Of a DNA stretch of 12,286 nt, positions 1-5,477 are shown piece by piece. Every line of letters starts with the position of its first letter. Position 1 is the stretch's first letter. Where the stretch lies: contig JALOMF010000058.1 of assembly GCA_025455635.1 (NCBI GenBank), positions 1-12,286 of the forward strand, written 5' to 3'. The position numbers and the translations under genes were made by a program. The DNA comes from Saprospiraceae bacterium. GTDB taxonomy: Bacteria; Bacteroidota; Bacteroidia; Chitinophagales; Saprospiraceae. The notes under the pieces are model-generated. The model saw only the letters and a list, made by a program, of their open reading frames with translations, was not told the DNA's origin and did not search any database.

Positions 1-351
1 CTACTCAACAGCTTCGGTAGCTTCGTTTGGCAAAGCACCACTTTTTTTCATAAAAATTTGTGGTCAATTATGGATACTCCCCCTTGCCGACCCTCTTATG
101 CCTCGAACAAACGTTCACCAGCTTTTTTGACCCACATCTGTCTGAAAATTCAGTTCAAAAAATCCTTTCCCCTGAAAGCAATCCCAAGAACCAACCCCAA
201 CTAATCTTTTTTACCCGATTCCTGACCCATCCATTCTGAATTAGCAGTCCGATATTTGGCAGCTTGGAGGCAGTTCTACAGTTGCTAAGTCGTCGCAGCG
301 TTCAACAGGTCGGACGCTCCATCGGCTGCTAGCTGCTTGGCCACCAACTAC
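1..351. other. Gene-poor left edge downstream of the MoxR gene
   Basis: I see no recognisable gene here. One plus-strand frame is open from base 1 to a TAA at 202-204, but its translation is rich in K, F, S and P, has no recognisable domain and sits in AT-rich sequence, so I do not call it. A 16-codon minus-strand ORF (ATG at 49-51, TAG at 1-3) is too short to support. MoxR genes are often followed by DUF58 and von Willebrand A genes, but any such partner would have to lie beyond the left edge. No U-tract terminator is visible for the MoxR transcript; a short dyad at 142-153 (CTGAA/TTCAG) is weak. Confidence 0.6.
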
Positions 352-1347
352 TTACGGCACTTCCACTTTGTTCAAAATCCGGTTGATGATTTCTTCCTGC
401 GTCACGTTCTCCGCCTCCGCCTCATAAGTTAGGCCGATGCGGTGGCGCATCACATCGTGGCAAATATTTCTGACATCCTCCGGTATCACGTAGCCCCTCC
501 GTTTCAAGAAGGCAACAGCTTTGGCAGCCAGCGCCAAGTTGATGCTTGCACGGGGCGAGCCGCCGTAGTTGATGAGCGGCGCCAAGTTGGACAAGCCGTA
601 ATCCTTCGGGTTGCGGGTCGCAAAAACGATGTCAATGATGTAGCGCTCTATTTTTTCGTCCATGTAAATCTTCTGCACCGACTTCCGTGCCCGCAGGATG
701 TCGGCGGGCTGCACGATGGGCTTGATTTCGCCAAAGCCATCGTCGCTCAGGTTGCGCCGCATGATGATGCGCTCTTCCTCCTTCTCCGGGTAGCCCACTT
801 TCACCTTTAGCATAAAACGGTCGGTCTGCGCCTCCGGCAAGGGGTAAGTGCCTTCCTGCTCGATGGGGTTTTGGGTGGCCAGCACGAGGAAGGGGTCTTC
901 CAGCTTGAAAGTCTCTCCTCCGATGGTCACTTGCCGCTCCTGCATGGCTTCGAGCAGGGCCGACTGCACCTTGGCTGGGGCACGGTTGATTTCGTCGGCG
1001 AGGATGAAATTGGCGAAGACAGGCCCCTTGTGCACGGCGAACTTGGTCGTGCCAGGGTTGTAAACCATTGTACCGATGATGTCGGCTGGCAGCAGGTCAG
1101 GCGTAAACTGGATGCGGTGGAACTTGGCATTGATAGCCGTAGAAAGCGTTTTGATGGCCAAGGTTTTTGCCAAGCCCGGCAAGCCCTCCAGCAGGATGTG
1201 CCCTTTGGTCAGCAGCCCAATCATCAGGCGCTCGACCATGTTTTTTTGACCAACGATAACCTTTGCGGTTTCCGTGTTGAGCACCTCCACAAAGGCGCTG
1301 TCATGGTGGATTTGTTGGTTAAGTGCTTCTATATCAAGCGATTGCAT
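352..1347 (-). CDS. MoxR-family AAA+ ATPase
   Basis: A 331-residue protein, the usual length for the MoxR group of AAA+ ATPases. These are cytoplasmic chaperone-like ATPases that typically work with von Willebrand A-domain partners in assembling or activating protein complexes; the client here is unknown. Visible motifs in order: Walker A GLPGLAKT (55-62), Walker B FILADEINRAP (114-124, D118/E119), sensor 1 ATQNP (157-161), the EAQTDRF arginine-finger segment (R177) and sensor 2 GSPRAS (R266). The C-terminal lid helices are present and the protein looks complete. The ATG at 1345-1347 is chosen because the N-terminal helix before the IVGQ segment is typical of the family. The gene lies 49 bp downstream of serS on the same strand, so it may be co-transcribed, though a promoter-like site sits in the gap. 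The usual DUF58/vWA partners are not in the window. The family call is very secure, the cellular role is not. Confidence 0.95.
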   Translation of the reverse strand: MQSLDIEALNQQIHHDSAFVEVLNTETAKVIVGQKNMVERLMIGLLTKGHILLEGLPGLAKTLAIKTLSTAINAKFHRIQFTPDLLPADIIGTMVYNPGTTKFAVHKGPVFANFILADEINRAPAKVQSALLEAMQERQVTIGGETFKLEDPFLVLATQNPIEQEGTYPLPEAQTDRFMLKVKVGYPEKEEERIIMRRNLSDDGFGEIKPIVQPADILRARKSVQKIYMDEKIERYIIDIVFATRNPKDYGLSNLAPLINYGGSPRASINLALAAKAVAFLKRRGYVIPEDVRNICHDVMRHRIGLTYEAEAENVTQEEIINRILNKVEVP

Positions 1348-1366
1348 TACAGCGGCATTTTTTGTT

Positions 1367-1374
1367 CAAAAATA
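1367..1374 (-). promoter_or_regulatory. Candidate Bacteroidota -7 box for the MoxR gene
   Basis: Read on the minus strand, these bases are TATTTTTG, matching the Bacteroidota -7 consensus TAnnTTTG, about 20 nt upstream of the MoxR start codon. A TTG at 1391-1389 could be the -33 element, but the spacing of about 14 nt is shorter than the usual 19-20. A small dyad ATTGT-AAAA-ACAAT (1379-1392) lies just upstream. The site suggests the ATPase can be transcribed separately from serS. Prediction from pattern only. Confidence 0.35.
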
Positions 1375-1396
1375 GTTTATTGTAAAAACAATGGAA

Positions 1397-2674
1397 TCAG
1401 TCAATGATATCCCAGCCTGTGTAGGCTTGCAGCACTTTCGGGATACGGATACCCTCCGGCGTTTGGTTGTTTTCGAGGAGTGCGGCTACGATGCGGGCCA
1501 GGGCGAGGGCACTGCCGTTCAGGGTATGTGCCAACCTGGTTTTATTCCCATCTTTGAAGCGCACCTTGAGACGGTTGCTCTGGTAAGTCTCGAAATTGGA
1601 GACAGAACTCACCTCCAGCCAGCGCTCTTGTGCCGCCGACCACACCTCAAAATCGAAGGTGAGGGCCGAGGTGAACCCCATGTCGCCGCCACACAGCCGG
1701 AGGATGCGGTAGGGCAGTTCCAGCTTGTCCATCAGCCCCGACACGTGAGCAATCATCCCCTCCAACTGCTCGTAGGAGCTATCAGGGTGGGCTATCTGCA
1801 CGATTTCTACCTTGTCGAACTGGTGGACCCGGTTTAGCCCCCGCACGTGGGCGCCGTAGCTGCCAGCTTCCCGCCGGAAGCACTGGGTATAACCCGTCAT
1901 TTTGATGGGGAAGTCCTTTTCGTCCACAATCACGTCCCGGTAAATATTGGTGACGGGGACTTCGGCAGTGGGGATGAGGTAGAGGTCGTCCCTCTCCACA
2001 TAGTACATCTGGCCTTCCTTGTCCGGTAGTTGGCCAGTGGCCCTAGCCGATTCCTTGTTGACCATTAGCGGCGGCGCAATTTCTTCATAGCCAGCACGGC
2101 TAGCTTCATCCAGGAAGAAATTGATGAGGGAACGCTCCAATCGGGCACCTTTGCCCCGGAATACCGGAAAGCCTGCCCCGGTGAGCTTCACGCCGAGGTC
2201 GAGGTCGAAAATATTGTATTTTTTTGCCAATTCCCAGTGTGGTTGGGCACCGGGGGCCAGTACAGGCAGTGGTTTGTCCCAAGCTTTGTACACCTCATTG
2301 TCTTCGGCGCTTTTGCCGGCAGGCACCGAGTGGTGCGGGATGTTGGGCACCGACAGTAGCAATTCTTCCAGGCGCTCGGATGCAACCTTCATGGCGTTTT
2401 CAAGGTCTTTGGCTTGTTCCTTCAGGTTGGCCACGGTGGCCTTGATGGCTTCGGCTTCGCTGGCTTTACCAGCCTTGAGCAAGCCCCCGATTTCACCCGC
2501 CAAGCGCTTGGATTCGGCAAGGTTGTTGTCCAATTCCACTTGTGCATTCCTGCGTGCCTCGTCTTCTGCCAGGATGCGGTCAATCACCAAAAGCGCCTCG
2601 TCCGAGTAGTTCCGTTTTTTGAGGCCCTGAATGGTACGCTCCTTGTTTGATTTCAATAAGCCAAGTTCAAGCAT
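1397..2674 (-). CDS. serS: Seryl-tRNA synthetase
   Basis: A 425-residue class II aminoacyl-tRNA synthetase that charges tRNA-Ser (and tRNA-Sec where present) with serine in the cytoplasm, using ATP. Full length for the family. The N-terminal part (about 27-108) is the long antiparallel coiled-coil arm that grips the tRNA-Ser variable arm, with dense K/E/L/A heptads. The catalytic domain shows a motif 1 region around GKGARLERSLINFF (174-187), the TAE serine-site signature (236-238), motif 2 CFRREAGSYG...RGLNRVHQFDKVE (265-290) and motif 3 LNGSALALARIVAALLENNQ (385-404) followed by TPEGIRIPKVL. All class II motifs look intact. The ATG at 2672-2674 gives the normal N-terminus (MLELGLLKSNKE). It is divergent from rho across 750 bp and codirectional with the downstream MoxR gene. 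No T-box-like leader is evident, but the leader holds a small ORF and inverted repeats described separately. Confidence 0.98.
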   Translation of the reverse strand: MLELGLLKSNKERTIQGLKKRNYSDEALLVIDRILAEDEARRNAQVELDNNLAESKRLAGEIGGLLKAGKASEAEAIKATVANLKEQAKDLENAMKVASERLEELLLSVPNIPHHSVPAGKSAEDNEVYKAWDKPLPVLAPGAQPHWELAKKYNIFDLDLGVKLTGAGFPVFRGKGARLERSLINFFLDEASRAGYEEIAPPLMVNKESARATGQLPDKEGQMYYVERDDLYLIPTAEVPVTNIYRDVIVDEKDFPIKMTGYTQCFRREAGSYGAHVRGLNRVHQFDKVEIVQIAHPDSSYEQLEGMIAHVSGLMDKLELPYRILRLCGGDMGFTSALTFDFEVWSAAQERWLEVSSVSNFETYQSNRLKVRFKDGNKTRLAHTLNGSALALARIVAALLENNQTPEGIRIPKVLQAYTGWDIID

Positions 2675-2758
2675 TGCCTATGTTATGAATTTGCCAATAA
2701 TGATGAGGGAAAGTTCGTTGAAGTGCAGCATGTAAACTATATGTATGGCAGGCTTGTT

Positions 2759-2872
2759 CTAAAACCAGATAACATTCCCGTACACGATGATACTTCCCGA
2801 CAAAACGGCTTTTTTCAAAGCTGTTTTCCATTCTCCCAAATCAAAATTTGATTTGTTTTTAACCGTAATCAT
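2759..2872 (-). CDS. Possible 37-aa leader ORF upstream of serS
   Basis: An ATG-started ORF of 37 codons (ATG 2872-2870, TAG 2761-2759) lies in the serS leader, ending 84 nt before the serS start and beginning about 53 nt downstream of the minus-strand promoter-like site at 2925-2932. The peptide starts MITVKNKSNFDLGEW and ends with a hydrophobic stretch SIIVYGNVIWF. It has three serine codons (TCA, TCG, AGT), not clearly more than chance. Both inverted repeats of this spacer lie inside it. It could be a leader peptide, a tiny membrane-associated protein, or a chance ORF. I do not recognise it; low confidence. Confidence 0.2.
   Translation of the reverse strand: MITVKNKSNFDLGEWKTALKKAVLSGSIIVYGNVIWF
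2802..2827. repeat. Inverted repeat with 11-bp arms in the serS leader
   Basis: AAAACGGCTTT (2802-2812), a 4-nt loop and AAAGCTGTTTT (2817-2827) form an 11-bp stem with one non-Watson-Crick position (G2807 opposite T2822). In a plus-strand RNA this is a G-U pair; in the serS-sense RNA it would be an A-C mismatch. The A-tract/GC core/T-tract layout resembles a bidirectional intrinsic terminator. In the serS leader it could act as an attenuator or end a short RNA of about 115 nt started at the 2925-2932 site. Function is inferred only. Confidence 0.45.
2837..2855. repeat. Perfect 19-nt AT-rich palindrome in the serS-rho spacer
   Basis: CAAATCAAA (2837-2845), a single central A, and TTTGATTTG (2847-2855) are perfect 9-nt inverted arms, followed by five T on the plus strand. 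The near-continuous twofold symmetry is more like a protein-binding operator than an RNA hairpin, since a 1-nt loop cannot fold without opening inner pairs. It lies 70-100 bp from the divergent promoter-like sites, on the serS side. No regulator is identifiable. Confidence 0.4.
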
Positions 2873-2924
2873 CTAAAAACCAGTAGTTAATAGATAAAAA
2901 TTTACTTTTGGAAAAACTTTTTGG

Positions 2925-2932
2925 CAAAGGTA
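2925..2932 (-). promoter_or_regulatory. Candidate serS promoter (-7 box)
   Basis: On the minus strand these bases read TACCTTTG followed by CC, matching TAnnTTTG. I see no good TTG at the expected -33 distance. Transcription from here would give serS a leader of roughly 240 nt that includes the small ORF and both inverted repeats. It is back-to-back with the rho candidate promoter, so the two polymerases would compete for overlapping DNA. Confidence 0.4.
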
Positions 2933-2935
2933 GTA

Positions 2936-2965
2936 TTTGGAATCTGAAACTTGTATGTATTTTTG
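2936..2965 (+). promoter_or_regulatory. Candidate rho promoter
   Basis: TTTG (2936-2939), an 18-nt spacer and TATTTTTG (2958-2965) fit the Bacteroidota housekeeping promoter (TTTG-N19-TAnnTTTG) closely. The GCCGCA that follows is the kind of start-site context often seen in the phylum. A start near 2972 would give rho a leader of about 450 nt. A second, weaker box, TACTTTTG (2903-2910), lacks a matching upstream TTG. I saw no TAnnTTTG match nearer to rho. Confidence 0.55.
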
Positions 2966-3075
2966 CCGCACAACCTTAATCACGCCACCTGTTTGGGCAG
3001 CCGGCCACGCACAATACTTCTGAGCCGCAACTCCTTTGTTTTTTTCCAAAATTTTTCGGACGAACCAAAACAGTG

Positions 3076-3189
3076 ATGAGACTGATACGTGTTGACGTAG
3101 TTTGTAACCACCAACGGATTTTCCCGTATTTTACGGTTATTGCGCTATGCAGATTTTACCCCGGAAAGGCAAATCCCTTAATTCTTTAA
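3076..3189 (+). CDS. Possible 37-aa upstream ORF in the rho leader
   Basis: ATG at 3076-3078, TAA at 3187-3189, 37 codons, beginning MRLIRVDVVCNHQRIF. It is basic and hydrophobic with no recognisable domain. The notable feature is that its stop codon lies in the right arm of the perfect hairpin at 3174-3193, so a ribosome reaching the stop would hold that hairpin open. That is the geometry of a translation-sensitive leader, but an ORF of this size can arise by chance. Low confidence as a real peptide. Confidence 0.2.
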   Translation: MRLIRVDVVCNHQRIFPYFTVIALCRFYPGKANPLIL

Positions 3190-3193
3190 GGGA
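3174..3193 (+). repeat. Perfect hairpin in the rho leader
   Basis: TCCCTTAA (3174-3181), loop TTCT (3182-3185), TTAAGGGA (3186-3193): eight perfect base pairs with a tetraloop. An outer AAGG/CCTT pairing may extend it with an internal loop. There is no U-tract, so it is not a standard intrinsic terminator. It sits about 230 nt upstream of rho and overlaps the end of the small upstream ORF. Confidence 0.5.
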
Positions 3194-3424
3194 ACCTTCG
3201 CACAGCAGTTTTGGTGCATCAATTTCAAAAAATTAGGGCTGATTTTCAGTCTTCTTATCATTCAAACCTTTCATTTTTTCAAAATACATTGACGAAAGCA
3301 AGCACTTTAAAGCCTTTTTCTTCAATGTGAAGTAGCCTAAGAGAGTAGCAAGACCATAGTAATCTTCTTGTTGGAAGCACTGCATTCAGGGTTTTGTCCT
3401 TCCTGTTAAAATTTTTTTTAAATT

Positions 3425-5284
3425 ATGTACGACATTTTGCAATTGAACGACATGCTCGTTCCTGAACTTCGGGAAGTCGCCGAGCGGCTTGAAATTAGCG
3501 GGTTCCGTCGTTTGGCCAAGCAAGAACTCATCCACAAAATACTTGACCAACAGGCCATCGGTGCCAAGGCCACCAAGCCTGCCCCTCCCGCACCCGCACC
3601 CACCCCCGAGCCACCTCAAGATGAGCAGCGCCCACCTGTGCGCAGAACATCGCCCACCTACACCAGCCAAATCCGCACCACCGACGACTATGCCCCCGAC
3701 AGAATGCGCAGGGACAACGGCCCAAGGGGCATCAGTGACCCAAGGGACGGCGGACGTGACCGTGATTTTAGGGATAGGGGCGACAGGGACCTGCGTGAGC
3801 GCGACCCACGCGACCGCGACATCCGACCCGACAGGCCCGTCCGCGATAGCCGTGACCGTGACATCCGACCCGACAGGCCCATCCGTGACAGCCGAGGCGC
3901 CGATTACAGCGGTAGGGCCGACAGGATCATGGCTCCGCCACCTCCCTCGCAAAAGCCACCAGCTAGGATAGACCCAGTTGATGACGAAGATTATGATGTA
4001 TCGGAGATTGACGAGGACTTGGAAATGCCGATCGTGCGCCCAGCAGTAGCTGGCGGCGGCGGTGGCGGCGTTGACACAGACATCATCGTTGACGCCCCTT
4101 TCATGCCGGATGATGAGCCAGTTTACGATGTGCGCTCCAGCGGCGAACGCTTCGACATCGAACTCGACGGAATCATCGAAGGGGAAGGCATCCTCGAAAT
4201 GATGCCCGACGGCTACGGCTTCCTTCGCAGCGCCGACTACAACTACTTGACTTCCCCCGATGATATATATGTGTCGCCTTCGCAAATCAAGCTTTTCGGC
4301 TTGCGCACAGGTGACACGGTGAAAGGCGCCATCAGGCCACCGAAAGAAGGTGAAAAATACTTCGCACTGCTCCGGGTGTCGAAAATCAATGGCCTTGACC
4401 CGAAAGACATCCGTGACCGGGTGCCCTTCGACTACCTGACGCCGCTTTTCCCGCAAGAAAAATACAACCTCAGCTCTTCGCCCACCGGGCGGGACTACAG
4501 CACCCGCACCGTGGACATGTTCACCCCGATAGGCAAGGGGCAGCGTGGCCTCATCGTTGCGCAGCCAAAAACGGGTAAAACCTTCCTGCTGAAGGACATC
4601 GCCAACGCCATCGCAAAAAACCACCCAGAAAGCTACATCATCGTGCTGCTGGTGGACGAGCGCCCAGAGGAGGTGACCGACTTCAAACGCAGCGTAAATG
4701 CCGAGGTAGTGGCTTCTACCTTCGATGAGCCTGCCGAAAACCACGTGCGAGTAGCAGGCATCGTGCTAGAAAAGGCGAAAAGGCTCGTGGAGTGCGGCCA
4801 CGACGTGGTCATCCTGCTCGACTCCATCACCCGCCTCGCCCGTGCCTACAACACCGTGGCGCCTGCAAGTGGCAAAGTGCTTTCTGGTGGTGTGGAGGCC
4901 AACGCCCTGCACAAGCCCAAGAAATTCTTCGGTGCCGCCAGGAACATAGAAGGTGGCGGCTCCATGACCATCCTCGCAACTGCCTTGATTGACACCGGCT
5001 CTAAAATGGACGGCGTTATCTTTGAAGAGTTCAAGGGTACGGGCAACATGGAACTTCAGCTCGACCGCAACCTCGCCAACAGGCGCTTGTGGCCAGCTGT
5101 GGACCTCACCAAGTCGAGCACCCGCCGCGACGACCTGCTCTTCGACCGGGACACCCTCCAGCGCTTGTTCATCTTGCGCAAGCACCTCTCCGACATGAAG
5201 CCGGAAGAAGCAATGGAGTTCCTCTTGAAGCACATGCAAAATACCCGCAGCAACGACGAGTTCCTCGCTTCGATGAACGGGTAG
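3425..5284 (+). CDS. rho: Transcription termination factor Rho with long disordered insertion
   Basis: A 619-residue hexameric RNA helicase that ends transcription at Rho-dependent sites; the E. coli protein is about 420 residues. Domains: Rho N-terminal helical domain (1-45); a low-complexity insertion (about 48-240) with a Pro/Ala stretch, an Arg/Asp-rich block (about 95-168) containing a 14-residue tandem repeat, an acidic stretch (183-200) and a glycine run (210-215); cold-shock-like RNA-binding domain (about 250-320, with YGFLRSADYNYL and DDIYVSPSQI); ATPase domain with Walker A AQPKTGKT (379-386), DERPEEVTD (411-419), Walker B VVILLDS (461-467), Q-loop region SGGVEANALHKPKKFFGAA, R-loop FKGTGNMEL (K537) and arginine finger in SSTRRDD (R567). 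All catalytic elements are intact. Insertions of this kind are known in Bacteroidota Rho; in Bacteroides thetaiotaomicron the disordered region drives condensate formation. A similar role here is inference. There is no Shine-Dalgarno, only an AT-rich start region. A strong intrinsic terminator follows at 5392. Confidence 0.98.
   Translation: MYDILQLNDMLVPELREVAERLEISGFRRLAKQELIHKILDQQAIGAKATKPAPPAPAPTPEPPQDEQRPPVRRTSPTYTSQIRTTDDYAPDRMRRDNGPRGISDPRDGGRDRDFRDRGDRDLRERDPRDRDIRPDRPVRDSRDRDIRPDRPIRDSRGADYSGRADRIMAPPPPSQKPPARIDPVDDEDYDVSEIDEDLEMPIVRPAVAGGGGGGVDTDIIVDAPFMPDDEPVYDVRSSGERFDIELDGIIEGEGILEMMPDGYGFLRSADYNYLTSPDDIYVSPSQIKLFGLRTGDTVKGAIRPPKEGEKYFALLRVSKINGLDPKDIRDRVPFDYLTPLFPQEKYNLSSSPTGRDYSTRTVDMFTPIGKGQRGLIVAQPKTGKTFLLKDIANAIAKNHPESYIIVLLVDERPEEVTDFKRSVNAEVVASTFDEPAENHVRVAGIVLEKAKRLVECGHDVVILLDSITRLARAYNTVAPASGKVLSGGVEANALHKPKKFFGAARNIEGGGSMTILATALIDTGSKMDGVIFEEFKGTGNMELQLDRNLANRRLWPAVDLTKSSTRRDDLLFDRDTLQRLFILRKHLSDMKPEEAMEFLLKHMQNTRSNDEFLASMNG
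3818..3901 (+). repeat. 42-bp tandem repeat inside rho
   Basis: Two consecutive 42-nt units (3818-3859 and 3860-3901) encode DIRPDRPVRDSRDR and DIRPDRPIRDSRGA. The first 21 nt of each unit are identical, with the rest diverging slightly. The repeat lies in the Arg/Asp-rich part of the disordered insertion and keeps frame. It points to growth of the insertion by in-frame duplication. Copy number may vary between related strains. Confidence 0.85.
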
Positions 5285-5291
5285 TTTTGAG

Positions 5292-5346
5292 CTGGCAGCT
5301 CGGCAGGTCTTGTCCCGACCACTCGGGATGGCAGTTCGGCAGCCAG
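5292..5346. repeat. Compound repeat between rho and the aminopeptidase gene
   Basis: Two 14-nt direct repeats TGGCAGCTCGGCAG (5293-5306) and TGGCAGTTCGGCAG (5329-5342) differ at one base. They flank a perfect hairpin TCCCGA-CCAC-TCGGGA (5313-5328). Short outer inverted ends CTGGC (5292-5296) and GCCAG (5342-5346) close the unit. This layered layout is typical of short dispersed intergenic elements. It begins about 8 bp after the rho stop and precedes the terminator. No second copy is in the window. Confidence 0.5.
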
Positions 5347-5391
5347 GTACTAGCATCGGTGCACCTTTTGTCGAATTGATAAAACACAGAG

Positions 5392-5427
5392 AGCGGTTTT
5401 TGGCCAATGTGCCGAAAACCGCTTTTT
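5392..5427 (+). terminator. Intrinsic terminator after rho
   Basis: GCGGTTTTTGGC (5393-5404), 6-nt loop and GCCGAAAACCGC (5411-5422) pair over 12 bp with one G-U, plus an outer A-T pair, followed directly by TTTTCTTTT. A short A-rich stretch precedes the stem. This is a strong factor-independent terminator for the rho transcript. It is notable that the rho gene itself ends in a Rho-independent site. Confidence 0.85.
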
Positions 5428-5428
5428 C

Positions 5429-5461
5429 TTTTGGTAAGCTCATGCTGTAAAGCGAGTTTTG
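5429..5461 (+). promoter_or_regulatory. Candidate promoter for the Xaa-Pro aminopeptidase gene
   Basis: TTTTG (5429-5433), a 20-nt spacer and GAGTTTTG (5454-5461) match the Bacteroidota promoter pattern with one mismatch in the -7 box (G for the first T). It lies just after the rho terminator and would start transcription within about 10 nt of the gene's ATG. Together with the terminator it implies independent expression of the aminopeptidase. Confidence 0.4.
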
Positions 5462-5477
5462 CGCAGCAACATCTTTT

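Larger units (their letters stand above)
2972..3424 (+). promoter_or_regulatory. Long 5' leader of rho
   Basis: About 450 bases without a convincing gene separate the candidate promoter from the rho start. Visible contents are a 37-codon ORF (3076-3189), a perfect 8-bp hairpin overlapping its stop (3174-3193), smaller dyads CCGTA/TACGG (3124-3136) and CTTCA/TGAAG (3320-3332), and an AT-only run just before the rho ATG. Long leaders are known for rho in other bacteria, where Rho terminates its own transcript to limit its level. Autoregulation here is inferred from length and position, not shown. Confidence 0.4.

Noticed and set aside
1..204. Plus-strand frame open from the left edge to TAA
   Set aside because: AT-rich, low-complexity translation without a domain; likely chance, although a gene tail cannot be fully excluded at the edge.
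871..1407. 178-codon plus-strand ORF opposite the MoxR gene
   Set aside because: Antisense shadow of a conserved AAA+ gene; no plausible domain.
3386..4744. 452-codon minus-strand ORF opposite rho
   Set aside because: It is antisense to an unambiguous rho gene; its translation is V/G/H/W-rich with no domain, a result of GC-rich codons and the repetitive insertion.
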